Positions 1-5,578 are shown, counted from the stretch's first letter. The stretch: DNA of 6,107 bases from CAVDAL01 sp963606965 (GCA_963606965.1 CAVDAL010000103.1:1-6107), one strand, 5' to 3'. A program made the numbers and translations. The notes: generated by a model from the sequence alone, not told the origin.

Positions 1-462
1 ATTTAAAACAGGGACGTTACCGCGAACATGCATACGCTTAAAACGACCAGGGAAGATAAGAGTAGGCTCTTGGGCTAGCGATTCAATAAAAGTTTGCCAA
101 TCATCAACACTTGTGAGCGTATATTGTTCATAACGTTGATCATGAGTTTGAGTACTAGTTAAATCAAGACCAGAACCAATTAAACTAACAGTGATATTTG
201 CATACTTTTCATCAAAGCCAGTGTCATTCCAAAGACCACATAAATCAAGATAAAACTGAACAATAGATGGAGTATCAACATAATCAATACGCTTAGAAAC
301 AAACAAATCCATTAAGTCATGATTCATTGTAAATTCAATAACTGCTTGTAAAGCCTCACCTTCAAAAGCGTCATAAAGATCAGTCCATTTATTCTTATAA
401 AGTAAAGAAGTTAAACTTTTAACATAATCATTATGCTGCTGAATCTGTATATCATCTAGCAA
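1..462 (-). CDS. Unrecognised protein, N-terminal 154 codons (runs off left edge)
   Basis: An uninterrupted reading frame crosses the left edge of the window, so the C-terminus is missing. The start chosen is TTG at 460-462. It is preceded by GGAG (minus strand; plus 472-475) at a 9-nt gap, and an in-frame TAA lies upstream, so little other choice exists; the next in-frame ATG is about 48 codons in. The protein begins MLDDIQIQQHNDYVKSLTSL and is soluble and acidic in its first two thirds (Asp and Glu rich, with repeated aromatic residues). It has no signal peptide or membrane segment. The last visible part, ending RFKRMHVRGNVPVLN, is more basic. Codons end mostly in T (GAT, GTT, GGT, CTT, CGT), a bias stronger than in the mobilisation genes. 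I do not recognise the family. It could belong to the element or to the neighbouring replicon. The frame is convincing; the function is unknown. Confidence 0.75.
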   Translation of the reverse strand, partial: MLDDIQIQQHNDYVKSLTSLLYKNKWTDLYDAFEGEALQAVIEFTMNHDLMDLFVSKRIDYVDTPSIVQFYLDLCGLWNDTGFDEKYANITVSLIGSGLDLTSTQTHDQRYEQYTLTSVDDWQTFIESLAQEPTLIFPGRFKRMHVRGNVPVLN

Positions 463-509
463 GGATAAATACTCCAAAACAAATATTGATACAACTAAAA
501 ATTAAGTCG

Positions 510-535
510 AGCCACACCCTCTTTTTTGTATGGCT
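510..535 (-). promoter_or_regulatory. Leader hairpin upstream of the left partial gene
   Basis: In minus-strand RNA, AGCCAUAC and GUGUGGCU form eight continuous pairs, one of them a G-U wobble, around a 10-nt A-rich loop. On the plus strand the same spot has a C-A mismatch, so the structure favours minus-strand transcripts. A run of five T (minus) follows 9 nt later, and the TTG start of the partial gene lies about 48 nt downstream. It may be a weak terminator or attenuator in the 5' leader, or may simply stabilise the RNA end. Confidence 0.35.
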
Positions 536-545
536 GTGACTTAGA

Positions 546-575
546 ACAATAGAATTTTACACTTTTTGTGTTCAA
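546..575 (-). promoter_or_regulatory. Possible promoter for the left partial gene
   Basis: On the minus strand TTGAAC (plus 570-575) and TATTGT (plus 546-551) stand 18 bp apart, resembling sigma-A type -35 and -10 boxes. The predicted transcript start, near 539, would place the leader hairpin at 510-535 at the very 5' end of the mRNA. The boxes are imperfect and the region is AT-rich, so this could be chance. Confidence 0.3.
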
Positions 576-826
576 TTTTAAAGGTGGAATACTAAAATTT
601 CTAGTAGTATTTTTTAGTTGTCAAAAGCAGGGGAGGGATTTGCCTGCTGTTGAATAATACAACAAGCGCAAACAGAAGAACATACAGAAATAAAGCCAGC
701 AGACGCAAAACTGCCGCTTAAACAGGTTTAAAACTTTAAATCGAGTTCGTGTATGATTAGAAACAAGAGAGTCCTTAAAACGCAATTATTTGTTTCTATT
801 ACGCTTCATTTTTTTTCTCAGAGTTA

Positions 827-934
827 TTATCTAGGGATTTTTGGTTCAAGACTTTTTACACCAGCTTCAATAGCCATTAGAACTTGACACTCCCTTTGTT
901 TTAATGCTGCAAATTGTAATTCATGATTGAGACA
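827..934 (-). pseudogene. Possible C-terminal gene remnant (35 codons)
   Basis: On the minus strand a frame opened by TAG at 935-937 runs 35 codons to a double stop, TAA TAA (824-829). It reads like real protein rather than translated AT-rich noise: it includes the stretch ELQFAALKQRECQVLMAIEA and ends with KSLEPKIPR. There is no upstream start with a good ribosome binding site. The only ATG is at codon 20, with GGGAG 12 nt before it, which would give a 16-residue peptide. The best reading is the tail of a lost gene, though chance is not excluded. The parent family is not recognised. Confidence 0.3.
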
Positions 935-941
935 CTATTCT

Positions 942-977
942 AAAAAAGAAATGGCGGCCATTTCCACAGCCGCCATT
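942..977 (-). terminator. Intrinsic terminator after the secreted-protein gene
   Basis: AATGGCGGC (950-958) and GCCGCCATT (969-977) form a perfect 9-bp GC-rich stem around a 10-nt loop. In the minus direction the stem is followed by TCTTTTTT, the classic U-tract. It begins about 21 bp past the stop codon of the 999-1985 gene and would end its transcript. Confidence 0.88.
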
Positions 978-998
978 GCAAAAATTAAAAAATAGTTT

Positions 999-1985
999 TT
1001 ACTCAAGATAATATTTAAATTTATCGGAGTATGTAATTATGCCATAAAATTCTGAGCGAATATTATAATAGTCTGAATATGATCCTTTTACAGAATATAC
1101 ACCATAATAGCCACTTAAAGCTTTTGAAGAATATTTCATAGTCATCACGCCGTCTTTAAATTTTGTGCTGCGCAGCCTAAAAGAAGTTGGAAAATATAAA
1201 TCTCCTTTTATTTCTTTGATCATTGCTTGTTTTAATTTCTCTTTTGAATGAACGGTACTGATATAGATTTTACGCACTTTGCCATTGTATTTATATTTGA
1301 CAGTTTTCTTTCCGGTTGATGTGAATTTAATTTTCTTCCCATTGTTTGTAACTACATAACCAGATCCAGATTTAAATTTTCCGCTCTTTTGTTTTTTCAT
1401 TACTTTAGCTTCAATGCCTTCATTTATATAAAAATCATTATTTAAATCGCTATAAAGCGAACCGATAGAATAGCTTTGTCCAGTGTAGAGAAAATCGCAA
1501 TGAGATCTTGTAATTTTGGCTAGCTTTATTTTTACATTAATAGTTTTGTTGAAATGTCTGTAGCACGTATAATCATGGTAATGATAGTCGTAACCATAAT
1601 ATGGATCATAATATATTTCGCCATCATGATAACCACAGCATAATCTATCCCAGCTTAATTTGATTTTTGCAGTTCCAAATCCTCTGGCTATCACAGAAAT
1701 AGACATATAAAATTCCTCTTCTTCTTCGTCATAATAGTCAACGGTAAATGCAGTGTAAGCCACATTTTTATTTGAAGATGTTGACTTTAAGCCTCTGATT
1801 GGAAAGTCAGCAGAATTTGCCGTTTCATCATAGATATAAGACTGAACGCTGTAGCATTGACCAACTTTAAGTGTTTTTGCTTGTGCTTCAGATGGAGTAA
1901 CATAAAAAAGCGTCATAAAAATTGCTGTAACTACAATTCCCAAAAACAATAAGCCCACACGATTGATTGATATTGTATTTTTCAT
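999..1985 (-). CDS. Secreted Big2-like protein with a Tyr/His-rich insertion
   Basis: A 328-residue exported protein of unknown function. The start chosen is the ATG at 1983-1985. An ATG 12 bp upstream is in frame, but its codons overlap the GGAGG ribosome binding site that serves the inner start. Residues 1-36 are a signal peptide: charged start, hydrophobic core LLFLGIVVTAIFMTLFYV, cleavage likely after AQA. Residues 37-155 resemble a diverged bacterial Ig-like (Big2) domain, with LKVGQCYSV, STSSNKNVAY, SVIARGFGTAKIKLSW and a closing INVKIKL strand. Two features break that fold: an acidic run at 83-92 and an insertion at 113-146 with nine Tyr within residues 119-139, several Asp and His, and Cys116, 117 and 141. 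Residues 157-328 are basic and Tyr-rich, possibly a second domain. No LPxTG motif or other anchor is seen, so it may be released or held by charge. It has its own terminator. A host-contact or surface role is inference. Confidence 0.85.
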   Translation of the reverse strand: MKNTISINRVGLLFLGIVVTAIFMTLFYVTPSEAQAKTLKVGQCYSVQSYIYDETANSADFPIRGLKSTSSNKNVAYTAFTVDYYDEEEEEFYMSISVIARGFGTAKIKLSWDRLCCGYHDGEIYYDPYYGYDYHYHDYTCYRHFNKTINVKIKLAKITRSHCDFLYTGQSYSIGSLYSDLNNDFYINEGIEAKVMKKQKSGKFKSGSGYVVTNNGKKIKFTSTGKKTVKYKYNGKVRKIYISTVHSKEKLKQAMIKEIKGDLYFPTSFRLRSTKFKDGVMTMKYSSKALSGYYGVYSVKGSYSDYYNIRSEFYGIITYSDKFKYYLE

Positions 1986-2041
1986 TTTTTCCTCCATCCA
2001 TTTACTCTTAAATAATTCTACATCATGAAAGAGCAGAAATA

Positions 2042-2069
2042 AAACTAATCATTGAATATTGATTAGTTT
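2042..2069. repeat. 10-bp perfect dyad upstream of the secreted-protein gene
   Basis: AAACTAATCA (2042-2051) and its exact complement TGATTAGTTT (2060-2069) are separated by 8 bp. It sits about 57 bp before the start codon at 1985, where an operator could act. In minus RNA it is followed by TTATTT, so it could also be a weak AT-rich terminator for transcripts arriving from the mobilisation operon. Confidence 0.5.
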
Positions 2070-2080
2070 GACTGAGTTAT

Positions 2081-2118
2081 GCAAACTTCACGCTCCCCTT
2101 AACATCGGGGAGCTTTGC
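2081..2118. terminator. GC stem-loop, terminator-like or origin element
   Basis: GCTCCCC (2092-2098) pairs perfectly with GGGGAGC (2107-2113) around 8 nt. GCAAA (2081-2085) and TTTGC (2114-2118) could extend the stem across a one-sided 6-nt bulge. On the plus strand it is followed by TTTGCTT, a poor U-tract, and on the minus strand by none, so a terminator role is uncertain. Confidence 0.35.
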
Positions 2119-2196
2119 TTCCAGATTGATTGACCCATATGCAGTTTTTGATTACTAAATATGCAATTCATAACTTTTTGATAGCAGGAAGAAAGC

Positions 2197-2213
2197 GGGC
2201 AGCAAAGCCGCCC
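2197..2213 (-). terminator. GC hairpin, possible terminator of the mobilisation operon
   Basis: In minus RNA, GGGCGGC and GCUGCCC pair over seven positions (one G-U) around a UUU loop and are followed by GCUUUCUUCC. This lies about 240 nt past the relaxase stop. The pairing is complete only in minus-strand RNA, since the plus strand has an A-C mismatch. That supports an RNA role for minus transcripts, although a role as an origin hairpin is also possible. Confidence 0.4.
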
Positions 2214-2220
2214 AAAACAC

Positions 2221-2240
2221 GTTTTTGGCGTGCCAAAAAC
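2221..2240. repeat. 20-bp near-perfect palindrome
   Basis: GTTTTTGGC (2221-2229) and GCCAAAAAC (2232-2240) are exact complements with only GT between them. The 2-bp centre is too short for a normal RNA loop, which suggests a binding site for a dimeric protein or a cruciform. An overlapping alternative hairpin, CACG (2218-2221) with CGTG (2229-2232), exists. It directly follows the GC hairpin at 2197-2213. Confidence 0.6.
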
Positions 2241-2244
2241 AGAT

Positions 2245-2309
2245 AAAAGTGCAGGTCAGGGCTTTAAACCAAAATGTAAAACTTTGTGGGCAGAAAAATA
2301 TGCACTTTT
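2245..2309. repeat. AAAAGTGCA inverted pair
   Basis: AAAAGTGCA (2245-2253) and TGCACTTTT (2301-2309) are perfect 9-bp complements, 47 bp apart, between the palindrome and the half-site array. They could frame a nicking or melting region, or be coincidental. Confidence 0.35.
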
Positions 2310-2315
2310 TATGCA

Positions 2316-2410
2316 GGTTTTACCTTTTTAAACTTAGAGGTAAAACCACGATTTTAAAAGTTTTACCTTTTTAAACTTAGAGGTAAAACCAAAAATTTTT
2401 GGTTTTACCT
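2316..2410. repeat. Iteron-like array of five alternating GGTTTTACCT half-sites
   Basis: Half-sites lie at 2316-2325 (forward), 2338-2347 (reverse), 2359-2368 (forward, first base A instead of G), 2381-2390 (reverse) and 2401-2410 (forward). Start-to-start spacings are 22, 21, 22 and 20 bp, near two turns of B-DNA. The array also contains an exact 32-bp direct repeat (2317-2348 and 2360-2391, offset 43 bp) and a perfect 30-bp palindrome (2381-2410). A weaker 8-of-10 copy, ATGTAAAACT at 2274-2283, lies 42 bp before the first site. Such phasing indicates cooperative protein binding along one DNA face. The RHH proteins of the adjacent operon, or a Rep protein from elsewhere, are the likely ligands. 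Confidence 0.85.
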
Positions 2411-2420
2411 TAAAAAATGC

Positions 2421-2439
2421 ATAAGAATTGAATAAGAAT
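2421..2439. repeat. Two AT-rich ATAAGAAT repeats, 11-bp period
   Basis: ATAAGAAT occurs at 2421-2428 and 2432-2439, one helical turn apart, immediately beside the half-site array. An AT-rich short tandem repeat next to iterons is typical of a strand-opening element. With two copies the call is weak. Confidence 0.35.
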
Positions 2440-2454
2440 AGTTAAAACTGAATA

Positions 2455-4179
2455 TTATCTTCCGCGTGAAGATGCATATGATCTGTCAATTGAGCGCGAT
2501 ATTCTGCCAACATAATAACCATATTCATGATATTTATTGTATGAAAAAAAGCGTTTGCTGGAGAAATCTCCGCGCATTTTTGCAAAGCCTTCAGCAACTG
2601 TTCTTGTCAAAGAAATTGTTAATGATGCAAGGCTTAAATCTCGTGTAGTTTGTGCTTGATTATATTCTTTTTCAAGCAAAGTTGTTAATCTATCGGTTGC
2701 TTTATCTTCCATTTCAAAGTGGTTTTGTATATGGACATTTTGACCATTAGACCTATTGTATTGTTGCTGAATATATGCAAAAAAATGTTGTCTTAAAAGT
2801 TCATCATCAATAAGTGTATGTGCAGCGTTGCAAGCATGTTCATGTGCTTTTTCTGTATTACTTTGTTTATAATCTTTATAGCCTTGCCGCCATTCATCAT
2901 GTGCTTGCTTATAAGTAGAAGCAGGGATGTTATTTGCAATAGTTTTTTCTGCACGCTGCTTATCTCGTCTTGTAGGAGTAATAGTTCGAATAGCAATGTC
3001 GCGCAGCTTAAAATTATCATCAAGCCTATCATGTGTATGCCTTGTTTGTGTGCAAACAGCAGAAGCTGCACGTCTTTCAAGATCGTATCTTGCTTGGGCT
3101 ATATAGCTCTTTAAATCGTTATATTCTTTGCCTGTTTCATCGCGATAAATTCTATCTTTATGCCAACGCATTTCTGCTTGCATAGTAACTACCTGCTCAT
3201 AACGTGCAAACATTTTATCTAGCTCTTTATCTTCACTTCGTAAAGCTTCAACTACATTTTTTGCAGCTTCTCTAACTTCTTTTGGAGAACGCGCATATTG
3301 CAAAACGCGACCCGTTGGAGAAGCATCTGTAACACTCTTTAAAAGCTTCCAGCCTTGCTCATCATCAATTCGCTTATGCGGAATTGCACTATATGGACAT
3401 TCAAGATTTTCTTGTCTTGAGTTTAATTTTTCTACTCTGTCATATGTTGTTTCATACCCAAGATGTTCTTTAATGCGAGTGATAATTGCATCACGCAAGT
3501 AAGACTTTTCCGCTGATGTTCTATCACGTAAACCTCTTGTAACAACATCATTTATATAACGCAGGCCAATATTTTGTTTTCGTACAGGGACTTGCCGCTT
3601 ATCATCGTTGTGCCATCTGCCACTTTTATCCCAAGTTATCACATGAACATGAAGGGACTTTGGATTATCAACATGATAAAAAGCCCGCCATTCAACATCA
3701 GACGGCGCAATAATTCCAAACTCTGCAACAACTCTATCCCAATGCAAGCGCAGCAAATTTTCAAAAGCTTCTTTTGAATCCATGCCTAAAGCTGCTGCTT
3801 CATCACGTCTGATAGATACAACAGAAGTCATAACATTTGAGCCGCTATCTAAAATTTCACGCTCAAGATTATCTGCACTATATACACCATCACGTCCAAA
3901 ACAATGACCCGATACTTCACCTGGCTTTAGCGGCATATCTTTTCTGCGCCCTTTATATCTGCCTTCACGCGCACAATAATTGACAAGCTCATGAACGTCT
4001 CTGCATCTTTTAAGTTCCATTAAATGCAAGTCTGAATCTGTAATGCTTCTATCAAGTCCGCCTTTGTATTCAAATCTACCTTCACGCGCCATATAATCGC
4101 GCATCTCTTTAATTTCATTTTTACAACATGCGCTGCCAGTTTTAAATTTGTGTGTAACAATTACTGCGGACGCACTCAT
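2455..4179 (-). CDS. mobL: MobL-type relaxase
   Basis: This enzyme would nick one strand at the origin of transfer, stay bound to the 5' end through a tyrosine, and lead the strand to a recipient. The protein has 574 residues. Family signs are: two YxAREGR motifs (Tyr29 and Tyr68), matching the paired YIAxRxGV-type motifs of MobL proteins; GHCFGRDGVYS at 91-101; VVSIRRDEAAALGMD at 120-134; LLRLHWDRV at 142-150; and FYHVDNPKSLHVHVITWD at 167-184, whose His177-Val-His179, probably with His169, should bind the metal. Tyr29 or Tyr68 is the likely nucleophile; I cannot tell which. The spacing between the two tyrosine motifs is short compared with MobL proteins I recall. Residues from about 235 to the end are charged, mostly helical and probably bind partner proteins. 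Its ATG directly abuts the TAG of the upstream gene, with AAGGA inside that gene's end, so translation is coupled. No transport genes are present, so transfer needs a helper. Confidence 0.87.
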   Translation of the reverse strand: MSASAVIVTHKFKTGSACCKNEIKEMRDYMAREGRFEYKGGLDRSITDSDLHLMELKRCRDVHELVNYCAREGRYKGRRKDMPLKPGEVSGHCFGRDGVYSADNLEREILDSGSNVMTSVVSIRRDEAAALGMDSKEAFENLLRLHWDRVVAEFGIIAPSDVEWRAFYHVDNPKSLHVHVITWDKSGRWHNDDKRQVPVRKQNIGLRYINDVVTRGLRDRTSAEKSYLRDAIITRIKEHLGYETTYDRVEKLNSRQENLECPYSAIPHKRIDDEQGWKLLKSVTDASPTGRVLQYARSPKEVREAAKNVVEALRSEDKELDKMFARYEQVVTMQAEMRWHKDRIYRDETGKEYNDLKSYIAQARYDLERRAASAVCTQTRHTHDRLDDNFKLRDIAIRTITPTRRDKQRAEKTIANNIPASTYKQAHDEWRQGYKDYKQSNTEKAHEHACNAAHTLIDDELLRQHFFAYIQQQYNRSNGQNVHIQNHFEMEDKATDRLTTLLEKEYNQAQTTRDLSLASLTISLTRTVAEGFAKMRGDFSSKRFFSYNKYHEYGYYVGRISRSIDRSYASSRGR

Positions 4180-4566
4180 CTATATTTCCTTGTCAAAGTA
4201 TTTTGAAGATACAGAAAGTGCCACATCAATTTCTTCATCACTAACTTCATCATTACCAAATTGACCATGTAGCGCCATACTTGCAATAGCTAATTTTTTA
4301 ATGTCATGTAAATCTAGTGAAATATCTTCTGTCATATCAAAGAGCAAATTGTCTATACGCGCGCACAAATTATCACTTAGTGTTGCCATAGTTGATACAA
4401 TGCTAGAAAGTAGGGGAGTGTTAAGTTGGGGAGTGTGCAGAGCAACCCAACCTGCGGCTATTAGTTGTTCAGCAGCTTTTGAACTGCTACATTCTTGTTC
4501 ACGGGCAAACATCTCTACAGTTTCAGCAACTTCATCATTTAAGCTAAAACGTGTTCTTGTTGTCAT
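4180..4566 (-). CDS. Small RHH relaxosome accessory protein (MobC-like)
   Basis: A 128-residue DNA-binding protein that likely helps the relaxase recognise the origin and may repress its own operon. Residues 3-10 (TRTRFSLN) fit the beta strand of a ribbon-helix-helix fold, 11-23 the first helix (DEVAETVEMFARE), and 28-40 the second (SSKAAEQLIAAGW). Residues 42-56 are a proline-containing linker with a small internal repeat (HTPQLNTPLL), visible in DNA as two CACTCCCC copies 15 bp apart. Residues 57-128 are acidic and helical, likely for oligomerisation or relaxase contact. It starts at ATG 4564-4566 with AAGGAG 8 nt upstream, overlapping the previous gene's stop by the GG, and is separated from that gene by 12 nt. 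It ends directly against the relaxase start. RHH auxiliary proteins beside a MobL relaxase are known from plasmid pLS20. The function is inferred from fold and position. Confidence 0.75.
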   Translation of the reverse strand: MTTRTRFSLNDEVAETVEMFAREQECSSSKAAEQLIAAGWVALHTPQLNTPLLSSIVSTMATLSDNLCARIDNLLFDMTEDISLDLHDIKKLAIASMALHGQFGNDEVSDEEIDVALSVSSKYFDKEI

Positions 4567-4578
4567 TGTTATATCTCC

Positions 4579-5379
4579 TTATTGTGTCCAATTCGGATCA
4601 TTCCAGTCGCGACTTTTGCAATAAGCGCTATGTGTTCGCACTCGTCTTTTTTCTTCTTCTGAATATACAGATTCATGCCAACCACGCTCATGGTCAAATA
4701 TTTCATTACTTGCGAGTTTTTCTAAATCACAAATAGTATGTATATCCATTGATTCTAAAATTGATGACATAACTTCAATTGCTTTTGTTGCTTTTTTATA
4801 TTTGTCTGTTCCAGGTTCGAGTGCGCCATAAAGAAAGTGATTTGCTAAAATTCGCCAGCTAATCATGTTTTCTAGCCAAGCTGATAAATCACTTTCATCA
4901 AATTTAAATAATATACTTGACGAATTTATGGATATAGCACGGTGAAGCATCATTGCTTTGCCGCGTTGCCCTTCTGAAAATTCTTTCATTGTTGCTTCAT
5001 AAGCTTTATAAAATCCATTATTTGATCCGCGATTTTTTTCCATCTTTTGCGCCATAATTAAGCCAAGCCTATATAGTTCTGGCGCATTAAAATCCATGAT
5101 ATGCCAAGAGAGCTTGCTATCTGATTTGATACACCAAAGACAATATTCAGCTTTTGTATAAATAGTGTGTCTGGAAAGCTTATTTTCTTCTTTTTGAAAG
5201 AAGTCCTCAAACAAAGGCTTTGCATTGTTGACTGCTTCTTCAGGATTTTTTATGCTCTCAAGACTTTTTCGAATAAAAGCGCTTGAGCTGATTTTTTGTT
5301 TTTTTGCTTGCTCATCAATCCATTGTTTTAATTCTTTATTTAATTTTAAACCGATGTATTCAGTTGCTTTTTCACTCAA
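4579..5379 (-). CDS. RHH DNA-binding protein with long unknown C-terminal domain
   Basis: First gene of the mobilisation operon, 266 residues. The start is TTG at 5377-5379, preceded by AAGGTGA (plus 5386-5392) with a 6-nt gap; no ATG fits. Residues 8-14 (YIGLKLN) fit an RHH strand, 15-27 the first helix (KELKQWIDEQAKK) and 31-43 the second (SSSAFIRKSLESI). CopG-like proteins often stop soon after this point, but here more than 220 residues follow: a mostly helical region rich in Trp, Tyr and Met, with Cys80 and Cys83 in YCLWC, and a charged tail with a WHES motif and DWNDPNWTQ at the end. I do not recognise this C-terminal part. As the leading gene it may bind the operon promoter or the origin dyads. 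A second auxiliary factor, by analogy with the Aux proteins of pLS20, is the best guess; a partition or regulatory role is possible. Confidence 0.72.
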   Translation of the reverse strand: MSEKATEYIGLKLNKELKQWIDEQAKKQKISSSAFIRKSLESIKNPEEAVNNAKPLFEDFFQKEENKLSRHTIYTKAEYCLWCIKSDSKLSWHIMDFNAPELYRLGLIMAQKMEKNRGSNNGFYKAYEATMKEFSEGQRGKAMMLHRAISINSSSILFKFDESDLSAWLENMISWRILANHFLYGALEPGTDKYKKATKAIEVMSSILESMDIHTICDLEKLASNEIFDHERGWHESVYSEEEKRRVRTHSAYCKSRDWNDPNWTQ

Positions 5380-5408
5380 AGTACGTCACCTTCTTTTTCT
5401 TTGTTGCG

Positions 5409-5437
5409 TTTACAAATAAAAGCTACAAAAAAATCAA
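5409..5437 (-). promoter_or_regulatory. Possible promoter of the mobilisation operon
   Basis: On the minus strand TTGATT (plus 5432-5437) and TGTAAA (plus 5409-5414) are spaced 17 bp. The start of transcription would fall near 5402, giving a leader of about 20 nt before the TTG codon at 5379 that still includes the AAGGTGA site. The -10 box is a weak match. Confidence 0.35.
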
Positions 5438-5578
5438 GAGAAAATATGCGTTATTTCACAAATAGTCGCAAAATTTTTAAATGTCATTTTAATGTCAGCG
5501 ATTTTGAGCATTTTTAATTTAATAAAGAAAGCAGCAAAAATTGCATCATTTAAATACGAGATTTGAAAAATATGCTTT

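Larger units (their letters stand above)
463..998. other. AT-rich intergenic region, left
   Basis: This 536-bp gap lies between the secreted-protein gene and the left partial gene. It holds a candidate promoter and leader hairpin near its left end. ACAACTAAAAA (491-501) recurs inverted at 611-621. CAAAAGCAGG (622-631) pairs with CCTGCTGTTG (643-652) with one mismatch around 11 nt. TAGAAACAA (758-766) recurs inverted at 790-798. A possible gene remnant sits at 827-934 and an intrinsic terminator at the right end. No tRNA, CRISPR or convincing intact gene was seen. Confidence 0.6.
1986..2454. other. Structured noncoding region, candidate origin (oriT or oriV)
   Basis: This 469-bp gap between the relaxase stop and the secreted-protein gene has no credible gene but dense symmetry. 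From left to right it has: a 10-bp dyad (2042-2069); a GC stem (2092-2113); ATATGCA and TTTTTGAT repeats (2137-2182); a GC hairpin (2197-2213); a 20-bp near-palindrome (2221-2240); an AAAAGTGCA inverted pair (2245-2253 and 2301-2309); an alternating half-site array (2316-2410); and an AT-rich tract with two ATAAGAAT copies 11 bp apart (2421-2439). Origins of transfer and of iteron-type replication both look like this. The relaxase next door favours oriT, but no nick-site consensus could be recognised. Confidence 0.5.

Noticed and set aside
491..621. 11-bp inverted ends (ACAACTAAAAA) as a miniature transposable element
   Set aside because: Flanks show no target duplication, the inner sequence is not otherwise symmetric, and the motif is AT-rich enough to arise by chance.
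621..785. 54-codon minus-strand frame from a TTG
   Set aside because: No Shine-Dalgarno sequence. The composition (runs of Cys, Phe, Leu) is typical of chance translation.
753..887. 44-codon plus-strand frame starting MIRNKRVLKT
   Set aside because: No ribosome binding site, and it runs antisense to the more protein-like remnant at 827-934.
1986..1997. Upstream ATG as the start of the 328-residue secreted protein
   Set aside because: Its codons overlap the GGAGG ribosome binding site that fits the inner ATG at 1983-1985, and it would add only MEEK before a standard signal peptide.
2317..2391. Two identical 32-bp repeats resembling a minimal CRISPR array
   Set aside because: The gap between copies is only 11 bp, there is no further full unit, and the repeats fit a continuous alternating half-site pattern. 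No cas genes are present.
2793..3114. Open frames on both strands inside the relaxase gene
   Set aside because: They are shadows of the relaxase reading frame, Cys/Ile/Leu-rich without ribosome binding sites. The same holds for other plus-strand frames at 2466-2648, 3574-3777, 4301-4736 and 5225-5419.
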